Part shown: positions 1 to 10,242 of the stretch, piece after piece
Numbering within the stretch: the first letter of the stretch is position 1
Layout of the letters: each line of letters opens with the position of its first letter
Assembly: GCA_037176845.1 (NCBI GenBank)
Contig: JAYKXP010000002.1
Coordinates: 124,001-188,000 of the forward strand
From: Paramarasmius palmivorus
Lineage: Eukaryota; Basidiomycota; Agaricomycetes; Agaricales; Marasmiaceae
Direction: 5' to 3'
DNA length: 64,000 bases
Made by a program: the position numbers and the translations under genes
The notes under the pieces: model-generated
Database searches by the model: none
What the model was told of the DNA's origin: nothing
The model's input: the letters and a program-made list of their open reading frames with translations, nothing else

Positions 1-1716
1 CTGTGGGCTTTGCTGTTGCCCTCGAATCACCCTGTCGACCGGCGGGTTGATTCCATTCGCGTCCTGAACAGCCATTGGCCCGTGAATAAACTCCGATGTC
101 GACGGCAAAATCCAAATAAACTACAATTCGGTTTGGATTAGTGACCCTCGGACAATAAAATGGCGCAGACACACAGCAACTCTCAATAACATCGACATCA
201 CACCCAAAGTGGTGGTGAGCTTGCGATAGCCAGACCTTCGACAGCCGAGCTTGCAGCAATCGAGACTGCGACACCCGAGCCCGCGGAAGAATGTCAGGTT
301 GGACATGGGAAGTTATAATGGCAGAATAGAATGTTCGTGACACCTTTGCATCAAAGTCAAACAAGAACCTAGGAAAGTGCAAAAAAGACTTAGCATCTGT
401 GATGTCAGCATTCGAGAGATGACAGCCACTGACCGTGTCATTCCTCCTTGAACGAGTTTTCGATCGACAAATGGTGGAAAGTTGAACGTAGCATGTGGGT
501 ATAGTACAGCCCCTTCTGCTATCCTGGCCATTTCACAACGCTGTCGACCCGAATACATAGTGTCAAAACGCAAATCGTCGAGAAAGTCCAAAACTTCGTT
601 GTCGTGAATGTAGTCAACGGGCTCTCGCTGCCAAAGACCTTCACTATCTGTTTCCCAGTCTAGAATGATCTCCCTATCTGGGCAGGCACGAGTGCAAAGA
701 TGTCCGGCGCCAAAGAGATGATTGAAGCATACATTGTCCTCATGAAAGGCGGCATAACGTAGAACATAGCTGTCAAGGTTCAAAGACAACTTGTTTAAAA
801 ATTGGAACAAGTTGTCAACTTGGAGCATGTCTGCTGTGGAGCATATATCCTCGTCAATATTTGCTTTTATCAATCTACTCCAGTAGGATATCCCCTGAGG
901 TCCCCGACAGAAGCGACCGCTCTGTGAGTTGAACCAGATTTCCCTGTAATTGCACCCTAGCTTTCCCTGACATACTGTATAAGCAGTCTGCTACGATGCT
1001 GAAAGTGAGGCCGCTCACGGATAGAAGCTGGGCATACAACATCATCCAAAATTTATCGCGGCTTGAGCAGAAATGAGCCATAGGTAGCCACTCTGAACAA
1101 GTTTTTAATACCATACACAAATAATAATCACCATCACGAACCGTCATAAAAGATAAGTGCAGGAACCTTTGAACGATTCGCGCCGAATAGCTGCAATATT
1201 ATGGCAGAATCGCTGAGATCATGGGTCCCGGAATATTTCACGAAATCTTCCTTCCAAAGCTATCGTTGAAAATGAGCATGCAAATCTAGCATGGAACGTA
1301 GGCACGAAGCTACCTTTGATGCATCTCTCCCACTATATGTGACCCCTGTATACACCTTATTGTCTCCGTAGAGCCTTGCATGGTACCAGGTTCGTTTGCC
1401 GATACACTTATTAACACATTTTCCATTATCATCCTGGCCTCTCTCCCATGTTTCGCCAGATCCTGTATCTTTGACTTTGTAGATATCCCCGAGAAGAATT
1501 TTGCGATACTGTGCTCATTGCCTAATCAGCCCTGTAAACCGCGTTGCGTTCAGGCAGTACACTCACCTCTTCAATCAGTTCAGGCCCATTTTCTTTCCGC
1601 GTCTCCTCCCGATCGACTCGTCCAAATTGGAAGTTGAGAGTTTGATTATGCTGATCGCGGTATACAATATTGGTCGCGGTCCCGATCGTGAAGTTATGGT
1701 TCCCGTTGAAGGTCAT
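1..1716 (-). CDS. GDQN/WLSQAH family paralog A (3' end outside window)
   Basis: An uncharacterised multi-exon agaricomycete family with six larger members and several relics in this window. The start at 1716 gives MTFNGNHNFTIGTATN and then the family signature RDQHN. Exon 1 (1567-1716) ends in ELIEE before a GT-AG intron. Exon 2 (1314-1508) begins YRKILLGDIYK and ends YSGRDASK. A later exon carries QLFGANRSKVPALIFYD, which resembles a kinase N-lobe/hinge, followed by EWLPMAHFCS. Next come the middle block containing ICSTADMLQVD and YSGRQRCEMARIAE, and the exon with LSQAH (about 180-300). The coding sequence then runs off the left edge, before the VYLFIRPPPTRVSE-type block seen in the paralogs. 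I see no broken frame in the visible part. Function is unknown; any kinase-like role is inference only. Confidence 0.6.
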
Positions 1717-2199
1717 GGCTAACCTGGTAAAGACGAGCAAGACGCTGAAGCTAATGAGGCTTATGAGCAAAGGGTGTGAAGATGAACAACAGATGAACAT
1801 CATCCTATAAATTATTGTTGACGGTTCTCGTTCACACGGATGGCATCCACCTACATAGAGTATACGAGCACCAGCAACTCGGCGAGTTTCCAGCATTGCA
1901 TTCGCATCATGCCGATATGTACGTGTGAGTACGATACACCTCCAAAAGACCTTTGTTTTCCTGTGCTCGATCTATCTATCAAGTATGCTGCGCATCGCGA
2001 GTGAGCATTGAATATCAGTGCTGATTGTATCTTGCCTCACCATTTCATGATGTTGCTTCCCGCCACAGCGAACTGTCGTCCTCGTCTGACGACATCAGAG
2101 CTGTTCTAGTTCTGTAGAAAGCAGTGAGTGTCGTTATAGTATTTGTCGAAGAGCCGTTGGACGTACCTCATGTCGGCTTCGTGGGGTCAAGTATTAAGT

Positions 2200-2560
2200 A
2201 CTGACATTGTCCAAATCCCTCGATCCGGCGCTCTTAATTCGTAGATTCTATATTACCGAGACGGATTTGACGATACTGCGCTCGGTGCGTTCGGTTAACC
2301 CCAGAAACCGTAAAAAGATTTCAATCGTCACTCACCCTCGCGATTCAGACCGGAAGGATTCAATTGATCAGGCCCATCTTTCATCTGAGTGTGTCGTAAG
2401 TTGAGTATTCATGCTGTCTCTAGTCCAAATTGGGCCTTGAATTATGTGCCTGCGAGCGATTTGGGTCCACCTAGGGAAGGCCGGGATCAAGTCTCTTCGG
2501 GTTGTTATGCTGACCATTTGATGGTCGCATTTTCGAATACAAAGTCATATTCTAGCAAAG
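2200..2560 (-). pseudogene. Relic 5' fragment of a GDQN/WLSQAH family gene
   Basis: On the minus strand a broken exon 1 can be read (FVFENATIK, matching the ENATNI region of paralog B). An intron with GTGAGT donor and CGCAG acceptor follows, then YRQIRLGNIEST, which matches the exon 2 start (YRxIRLGDIYK) of the complete paralogs. Stops interrupt both parts and nothing downstream in the family order follows. The segment is a decayed 5' end just upstream of gene A. Confidence 0.5.
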
Positions 2561-2599
2561 GCTGTGACGAATCACGATTCTAGTGAATACTCAGGACAT

Positions 2600-2880
2600 C
2601 AGCGAAGAATAGTATCAAGGTTGTCAGAAGCCTGTGACTCTTCTCAGTTGATGATACTGCGCTTGTGTTCAATCAGCACCCAGACACTCGCAGTCAGAGT
2701 TCAACGGTGGGCAATCACTCACCTCGTCATTCCCTTCAAGCCCATCTTCCTTCTGCCGAGTCCGTTATTGCTTGAATGTTCCTCGTTGTGACCGAATAAT
2801 GCTGACCGATTTGGCCTTCGCGTTCTCAAGCGTGAAGTCACGACTTCTGATGAAGTTCAATTAATAATCCTAAAGGCCAT
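2600..2880 (-). pseudogene. Second relic 5' fragment of the GDQN/WLSQAH family
   Basis: The minus strand shows ATG at 2880, then SRDFTLENA, then QKEDGLEGNDE directly before a GTGAGT donor, and YHQLRR after the acceptor. These match paralog B (SRDFTIENATN, QRKEDGLELIDE, YRNIRLGDIYK). An early stop and small indels break the reading frame. The upstream flank (about 2881-3000) resembles the upstream flank of paralog C near 16060-16190, so this relic was probably a sister of C. Confidence 0.5.
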
Positions 2881-3049
2881 GATAGTTCTGGTGGATGTTG
2901 AGAGCCTCAGCAAAATGAACAGGGAGAATAGCGCGTAAAACGACAAACAGTAGAAGTATGGCATCCTATTTCGTTCTCGACAACCGATACGAGCAAGCGG
3001 CGTCAAATAAGAGGTCGAGGGCGAGTAAGTGAGTTAATATGACGGTCCA

Positions 3050-4345
3050 TGGGAGACTCGGAGCGAAAACAGTCATTTCAAGGACTGGGAGACATCGTCG
3101 AGGTGATGGGAAAGAGCAAAGACGCGCAATTGGGTGACAACTAGGTGATCAAGTTTCCCAAGCGCTATCGCGCTATCACCAATTGCAATGCCCTCGAACC
3201 AAATCCCCTCGAAAAACCTTATCGGCCTTTTATTCCGACCTCCTGGCTGGACGTAGGAAGAATCATCTCCCCAAAGCGGTCATTTCTGGGCCCTTGTCCT
3301 CAACCATCAGTCGTTGCTTAAGTGACCCCCCTGGTATTGGGTGCAGATGCACTCTGGGATTGATTGGGGGTGCCTATAAGCTGTAAGTACATGTAAGTAC
3401 TTTCTACTAGTCTCTTGTCTTCGCTATACTCGATGTTAAAGTTGAGAGCTGACCCATATTTCCCTTCCCTTCCTTCGAATTACTACAGAAAGCATGATCG
3501 AGGTACCGTCCTACACGTACTCCAATGGCCAACGCACTCCATGTACAAGCCCAGAACAAGATCTACGAACCCCTTACCACAGCCAGCGGGGCGTCAAAGA
3601 CCCGGATACTGGATACTGGATACTTCGAACATGATCTTCAGCACCGTTTTGCTTCGCATGCTGTCAATAAAGCTGAGCCGCACATCTCAGGCCTAGGCCC
3701 CCAGTTCTCTCCTTTTGGCTCGAAGGTTGTATAAAAATGTTCGGTGCTCGATCAGCGAAAGAAGAAAAAAAGAGTGCAGTGGCCTTCACAACCACCAGCT
3801 TCACCTGCACCTCGCTCTTCGCGGCCCAATGACCGGGAAAATCTATTCAGAGCCGACGATCTTTTTCTTGTCCCCGGAATCCCAGCTACCTCATAACCAT
3901 TCCGAAGGTGAGCTGCGGCTGTACTTCTCCCCCTTTTTCGTTCCTTATGTGACCGACTATTCAGGCGTGAACTCGTGTCCCAAATTTGACCTTGATCTCG
4001 CAAAGAAAGCATGGATGAATAGATGGTGCGCCAACGCCCACGCAACCGAGGCTTGGGTGATGCGTGCTCAAGGCTCACTTCGCCGAGGTTGTGATGAAGA
4101 TCCAAATGTTGAAGCGTTAGTAACGAGCCGGCTTGGAAAGTAGTTTTATGAAGTACAGCCAGGCTCGTACCGTAGTATTACACGGGAGAGAAAGGGGCAT
4201 TGCATGGATGAAATGATGGACATAGATAATGGCCTTGAGAAATACTGTACGAGTTACGGGAAGCAAGCAGATTATAGATAGGTTGCCTAGCACCCAATTG
4301 AAGAAGTCCGAATGATGAGACTCCTGAACAAGTCATATCACTGGG
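3050..4345. repeat. Interrupted copy of a duplicated block (other copy 7619-8130)
   Basis: Bases 3053-3227 (gactcggagcgaaa... to the cctcgaaaaacc motif) match 7628-7745, and 4047-4345 (aggcttgggtgatgcgtgc... to the gaagtccgaatgatgaga motif) match about 7750-8100. In this copy the two halves are separated by about 815 bp that the other copy lacks. The extra piece contains a stretch (about 3366-3510) similar to 10950-11070. The block is the 3' flank of a GDQN/WLSQAH gene. Confidence 0.55.
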
Positions 4346-4450
4346 ATATGGGATGTGGTATGCCATCACGAGAACTATGTAGGAAAACTGGGACGAGAAT
4401 GATTCATTGAAATGGAATAAAGAATGTCGTTGATTCCTGAGCACATTTCC
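4140..4450 (-). pseudogene. Relic last exon of a WWQAT-tail family gene
   Basis: On the minus strand FNESFSSQFSYI leads to IPYPSDM. This parallels the last exon of paralog B (FDESFLSRLSKLSWWQATSD then IPVGVM) at the same distance from the shared 3' flank. The rest of the gene is gone, and the 3' end of the FunK1 kinase lies next to it at 4662. The longer minus-strand ORF covering 4178-4795 is not a real gene; its upper part is the kinase tail in another frame. Confidence 0.45.
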
Positions 4451-4661
4451 GGCTTCACCTTCACGTGCATTTTGGCCTATATCATCTAGTAGCTTCAGGC
4501 CGTCATGAAAGGTATGGTGATACGAGTAAGATCCAATTGCATTGCGTGTAGTATGATGGAGCAAAAGTAATGGTACAATGATTGCGGTAAGATAGCATGT
4601 GGAAAACATACGAACCAAAGCAATGTCAAAAATAAAAAAAGTAATGACCATCATTATCCCT

Positions 4662-7361
4662 TCAACGTTTCTCCCGCTTCGAAGACGAACCCATTGCCTC
4701 CGCGTCCTCAGTCTCGTTGATCTTCCTCTTCCCACCAGTGGTAGGAGGAGGATTTTCCACAGGCTTTGGTGGAATCTTGCGGAGTTTACCGCCAAAGGTT
4801 ATTTCAACGACCTCGTCATCCAAGTACGACATAATGACTGGGTGGAGATGTGAAAAACAAGATCCAGCAGGAAAGTTGGGAAGCGACTCGAGGGTTCGGT
4901 ATTGTTCAAGCAGATAATTGCCGAACAGGTGGGTGACCGTCCCCACGTCAAAGTATGGTTCAGGAAGGATACGGATCTGTTCCTCTCGTGTGTCGTTGTT
5001 CACCAGGAAAATTTCCCGCGCTTTCGTGATGCTGGGATGAGGGAAGATGAGTCCACGTATAGCGTAATGAGCCTTCAGAGCGTCACCCTCGAGGTTCATA
5101 TCCTCGGGGATGTTAGAAAATAGGGTGTAGACGATGATCCACCAAACACTTTCCAAATCGTGCAGGTAGTTGAATTTGAACTTGGTTGCAACCTTGTTGG
5201 AGATCTTATGCCCGGGAGCCATACGTCTCGCAATGGCAGCAGGATGCTGTGACGAGACACTGAGTCCAAGGGTAGGCTTGAACAAAAAGTCCGCGTTCTC
5301 AACTTCGACGGCGATGAAGTGAGGAGTTCCCTGTGTGAAGTTTGAGGACCTCCAAAGTGATACGAAGTGTTTATACACGTACCGTCTTAACATCACGATT
5401 CGGCTCCCCTGGTTGGCTGATATCCTTCGCATATTCGAGGTCACATAATCGGGCAACGATTTCGCCATTCGCCCCATAGCGGAAGAGAATATTTCCCGTG
5501 CTGATGTCTCTGTGTACATATCCAGCAGAGTACAAATACTGAAGAGCTGTGACGAGTGCGTCAGTAAGTCATGTAGAAGAAGCTAAAGAACAGTGCCCAC
5601 CTTTGACGACCTGCCGAAGACATTTCACCAAAGTTGGCAGATCTGTGACGTCGTCAAGAGTTGATCCAGCGTCCTTCATCAAGAGACGACAGTGGACCTT
5701 GCGACCATAGTATTCGCGCACGATAGCACAAAGTTGTGCACGACTGCTGACTGTTCCAAGTGAGTATGGGCCTGGGGTACGTGTTGCGAGTGATGAACGC
5801 GACATGGGAGTACCGCTTTTCGTTTCGTATGGAGGGCTTGGTATCAGGACGTAACGTGGGGAGTCGTCTGGGAAAGGTTGTCGAAGGAAATTGCTCGTGT
5901 TATCGTCGACAAGTTTGTTGCGGTCCCTGGTCGCAGGAACTTGGACACGCTCGCAATCTTCGATCTGTACAAAGTACCTGTGGAATTCTTCGCGAGATAA
6001 ACCTTCGACCGGGTTCACTTTGTTGATTTTGTTGTAAATGTCGTCCAGGACCTCCTTCTCCGTCTTCGCATCCTCGGGAATGTAGTAGTCTTTGAGAATG
6101 AACTCTTCGTCGCCAAGACTATCGTCGTCGAGGACGAGCTTCACTCTGAAGACGCGAGGAACACGACCCAAGAGGAACTTGGCTTTGGAGTGACTAACTA
6201 ACTTCGTCATCTCGTACTTCTTCCCACCAACCCAAAACCGATACCGAATCTTCTCGTTCGACAGCACCCGCTCCATGCTCAAGTCAAAGCCTAGTTCGTG
6301 CAAAGTTGCACTACCTAGTGCGAGAATGAACGAAATGACCTTCTTTGCCTCCTAGAAAAGGAGGTGAGAAACATCACGCCGCATCAATGTAAAAAACGTA
6401 CCTTTTGCAGATCAACACTTTCAGTCACGAACACATGAGAGCGCGAAAAGAACCAAAATCTGATACTCGTGTGTTCGATTGTGATCCCAAAGATAAAGCG
6501 CCGTGTGGGATCATAGGCCATGATATGGTTGGCGGCACCGACGAGCTGGCGAATGTTCTAATCGCACGAAACCAACTTGAGAATGCTATAGCGTAGAAAC
6601 AATACTAAACTACGTACCTCTTTCCGCTTCTCCCAGGTGTCGATCTTCTTATATTCTCCAGGTAGTATGACATTGCACTCTGCGTCGTCCTTGCCCTCCT
6701 CAGTGACGGCACGACTCTCGTTTAGAAGGGCATAGACATCAGACTTGTAGCGTCCATGGGTCCCTTCCGATGCCGTAGACGACCTATGTTTGCTACAGAA
6801 CTTGAATAACGGCTGTTGCCAATGGTCGTCCTTTGCAACAACATCATTGGCTTCCTCTAGCACGGCGTTGAAGCAATCGGCTAATGGGTTGAAGAAGTCG
6901 TCTTCGTGAATGGTCCCCTTGGCTTGACCAGCCGAGTCCGGAGCTTCATTCGCTGATCGAGCTACTTCATCGCCAGAGCTTGATCTCGGTCCATCTCCCT
7001 CGCGCTCCTTCTCCTTGCGCTGTCTCTCTTTGCGCTGCTCCGCTTGCCGTTTCCTGAGCTCATCGTACTTCATGGTGGTCCAGCCTTTGTCGGTAACTAA
7101 CCCCTTCTTCTCTAGGCTGGCATAGACTTTAGAGACGACCTCCTCGTTGACGTGGGGAAGGCATGAAGACAGAAAGTACTCGAAAGTGACTTGTGGAATA
7201 GTTGGACCGATGTCTTCCATCACGCTGTCTCGTACGGTCGCCATCCGAACTTCAGGGCCGTAGTCTTGATGACTTTTAGGCATGTATTTTGGCGTTTCCT
7301 GGAAGGGGTCGGCTGGAGAGGGATTGACGGTGGTGCGCGGTGGTGTGTTAGGCCTGTCCAT
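4662..7361 (-). CDS. FunK1-type fungal protein kinase
   Basis: Five exons fit without a break: 6618-7361, 6402-6557, 5601-6351, 5383-5546 and 4662-5330, giving about 827 aa. Residues 1-250 hold a charged coiled-coil-like stretch rich in Lys, Arg and Glu. The N-lobe region includes YRFWVGGKKYEMTKLVSHSK. The catalytic loop is VHRDISTGN (Asp near residue 564). The metal-binding triplet is DLE in CDLEYA (near 586) instead of DFG, which is usual for FunK1 proteins (DFEYA type). The activation segment ends GTPHFIAVEV in place of APE, and LHDLESVWWI follows. The C-terminus is basic (GGKRKINETED, SSSKREKR) and may be a nuclear signal. FunK1 is a kinase family greatly expanded in multicellular basidiomycetes; substrates are unknown. 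The start at 7361 (MDRPNTPPRT) is preferred over an upstream ATG at 7394. The gene sits inside remains of GDQN/WLSQAH genes. Confidence 0.9.
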
Positions 7362-7618
7362 GATGGGCGTGGTGAGGACGTGTCTGATGAGCAACTGAAC
7401 GCAGACACACCTTTATTTATAATTGCACGGTCTCCCGGGCCACAGAGAAACGTGGCGGACCCTCCAAAAGAGGGAAACAATGGTAGGACAATGGTGGTTG
7501 ATGAGGAAAGAAGAGTGAGTTACGTACAACTCAACATTGAATTTTGATTGTCGCCCTAATAGGCGCTCACTCCGCAGGCGCTTGGCGTCTGACTGTGGCT
7601 CACGGAGTATTATATGAT

Positions 7619-8130
7619 GGCTCATCAGAGACTCGGAGCGAAACCAGTCACCTCAAGGACTGGGAGACGTCGTCGAGGAAATGGGGCAGATCAAAGACGC
7701 GCCATTATGGTCTCGAACCAAATTTCCTCGAAAAACCTGATCGGCCTCAACCTAGGCTTGGGTGATGCGTGCTTAAGAGTTAAGGCTTAGTTCGTCGAGA
7801 TATATTGAAGAATGAAGACCCAAATGTTGAATATCTAGGAACGAAAGCAGGGAGATGCGTCAGGTTTTTCAGTGAAAGTAGCTCAAGTAATTTTGTGACC
7901 AGTACAGCCCGGATTGTACCATAATATTACAGGGGAGAGAAATAGGCATTGCGGCGTTCATGAACGGACATAGAGGATGGCCTTAGAAGTGGTGACATTG
8001 TATGGGTTGGAATATCAGAAGCGAGCAGATTAAGTACGGATACTAGGTAGCACGGACGAACTGAATAAAGGAATAAGGTTGAAGTCCGAACGATGAGACC
8101 GCTGAAGAAGTCACATCACTCCAACAGGGA
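7619..8130. repeat. Uninterrupted copy of the duplicated 3'-flank block
   Basis: This stretch directly downstream of paralog B matches 3053-3227 plus 4047-4345. Shared landmarks are the caaggactgggagac, cctcgaaaaacc and aggcttgggtgatgcgtgc motifs. No gene of its own is visible. It shows that the region around the FunK1 kinase and paralog B arose by segmental duplication. Confidence 0.55.
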
Positions 8131-10242
8131 TATCGGATGTGGCTTGCCACCACGACAGCTTGGACAGCCGGGACAAGAACGATTCATCGAAGTCGTATTT
8201 TTTCGGCGATGTCAAATTCACCTCAAGCTCTTCCTCTGCAACAGGTTTGAGACTAACGTCGCATTGGCAGTAAAATCCACATACCTTTGGCAACCTCCTC
8301 AAATCGACTCTTCTCCGGGGTAACACGCTCGAGAATCGGGTATCCGAGAGAACGAGCGAAATCAGGTGTGGATGGATCAAAGCCTTTGGCGACTTGCCAT
8401 TTGTGAATGGCGTCATATGTGTATTTTGGGTATGAACAACGTGTTACATGAGGTTTTTCCAGTTCCATGACGGGTATACCCAGTTCTGCACACATAAACT
8501 CTGGGATCCGCGTTGTGCCATTTTCATCGAACGACCAAAAGACTGGCTCGCCGTTAAGCCAATCCTCAATTTCTGACACTCTTGTGGGTGGTGGCCGAAT
8601 AAAAAAGTAAATTGTGGGCGGGACATGTTCGGATCCTAGTAAGCCGGTGGATTCCAAATAATAATATTTTAAATAGGCGTAAAAATGAAGATAAACTACA
8701 ATCAGCTGGATTAGTGACACCCAAACAATACAATGGCGCAAACATACAGTAACTGACACTTTCAATATCATCAACACTACACCCAAAGTGGTGAGCCTGC
8801 GATAGCCATACCTGGCCAAGGTTGGAGCCAAAGGAAAGCATATTGAGGTTGCTCGACATCATAAGATCATCCGGGTCTGGGGTAAATAAGAACCTGGGGA
8901 GGAGCGAAAAAGACTTGTAGGACGAGGAGGCATTCAAGAAATGATGTCCACTGACCTTGTCATTCCTCCTTCAACAGATTTTTGATTGAGAAATAGGATT
9001 CGGACGTTGGGTTCACGATAACTGGATGGATGACCTTTCGGTATTCTGACAATCTCGCGGCGCTGTCGACCCGAATAAATGGTATCGAAACGCCAATCAT
9101 CCAGCAAGTCAAAAGTGTAGGTATCGTCGTGTTTGGGTTTTCGTGGCCAAAAACCTTCGCTGTCCTTGCTCTGTCCTATTCCGCCGCAACCCAAGTAATT
9201 GATGTATGCGCCAGAGACACGACAATCATAGGAGGCAAGTCGTAAAATGTGGTTGTCGAGATTGAAAGACAATTTGCTTAGAAATTGGACACAAGTATCA
9301 ACTTGGAGCATGTCTGCTGTAGGACGTATGTCCTCGACAATATATGTTTTAAGTGTCAATTCACGATAGTACCTTGGCTTCTAATCCGCAAGAGAAGTGA
9401 CCAGTATGTGAATTCAACCAGATTTGTCTCGGCAAGCACCGTAAATGTTTCTGTCACATATATAAATGGTTTGCTGTGATGAAAAGGAAGCATCTCACTG
9501 ATAGAAGCTCGGCATAGATCCTCAGCCAGAATTCATCGTAGCGTGAGCATAAATGAGCCATAGGTAGCCACTCTGAACGGATGGTTAATAGTGCCGCGCA
9601 CGAGTAGTGTCATGGTTATCACGAACCGTCGTAAAAGATAAGTGCAGGAACCTTTGAACGATTGATGCCCAATAGCTGCCATATCATGGCAGAATTGCTG
9701 AAATCGCTGTCGGCACAGGAAGGTGATAGCGGGAAGCTACGTACTAGGAGCCAGAATATTTCGTAAAATCTTTCTTCCAAAGCTGTCATTCAGGATGAGC
9801 AGACAAATTTGATGTCCAGAACAATCGTGAAGGTACCTTTGACGCATCTTTCCCACTATATGTGACCCCTGTGTATACCTTGTCGTCCCCATAGAGCCTC
9901 GCACGATAAAAGGTTCGTTCTCCCTCTATCCAAATGAAATTTCCGTGTTCATCCTGTCCCCAATCCAATCCTCTGTTAGATCCAATTTGCTCGACCTTGT
10001 AGATATCCCCAAGACGAATATTGCGATACTGTGATCAATACCTACTCAGCATTGAAAACCACGTTGAGTTTAGTCAGTCTACTCACTTCGTCAATTAGCT
10101 CAAGCCCGTCCTCTTTCCTCTGGACCAACTGCTGCTCCGTAACTCGTCCGAATTGGAAATTGATGGTTTGATTGTGCTGGTCACGGGAAACAATATTGGT
10201 CGCATTCTCGATTGTAAAATCACGACTCCCAATAACAGCCAT
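8111..10242 (-). CDS. GDQN/WLSQAH family paralog B (WWQAT tail)
   Basis: The start at 10242 gives MAVIGSRDFTIENATN and then RDQHNQTINFQFG. Exon 2 begins YRNIRLGDIYKVEQ and ends YSGKDASK. Later exons carry QLLGINRSKVPALIFYD, EWLPMAHLCS, the middle block with VEDIRPTADMLQVD and YSGRQRREIVRI, then VWLSQAHHFGCSVDDIES, and the C-terminal block IYFFIRPPPTRVSEIEDW, YDAIHKWQVAKGFDPST, FARSLGYPILE. The last exon ends SWWQATSDIPVGVM at 8111, without a membrane segment. One problem lies near 9345-9360, where the frame of IWLNSHTGHFSCGLEAK must shift to reach VEDIRP. A 40-nt GT-AG intron would restore it at the cost of about ten residues; otherwise this is a frameshift. Function unknown. Confidence 0.6.

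Noticed and set aside
2207..2404. Plus-strand ORF of 65 aa ending CVVS, which looks like a CaaX box (possible pheromone or ICMT substrate)
   Set aside because: It lies antisense to a recognisable relic of exon 1/exon 2 of the GDQN/WLSQAH family, has no pheromone precursor features and no start context support.
3715..4143. Overlapping ORFs on both strands (142 aa plus, 117 aa minus)
   Set aside because: Part of the duplicated non-coding block; neither translation resembles a protein family.
4178..4795. Long minus-strand ORF (205 aa) with hydrophobic segments
   Set aside because: Its 5' part is the end of the FunK1 kinase in another frame and its 3' part is a relic exon with its duplicated flank.
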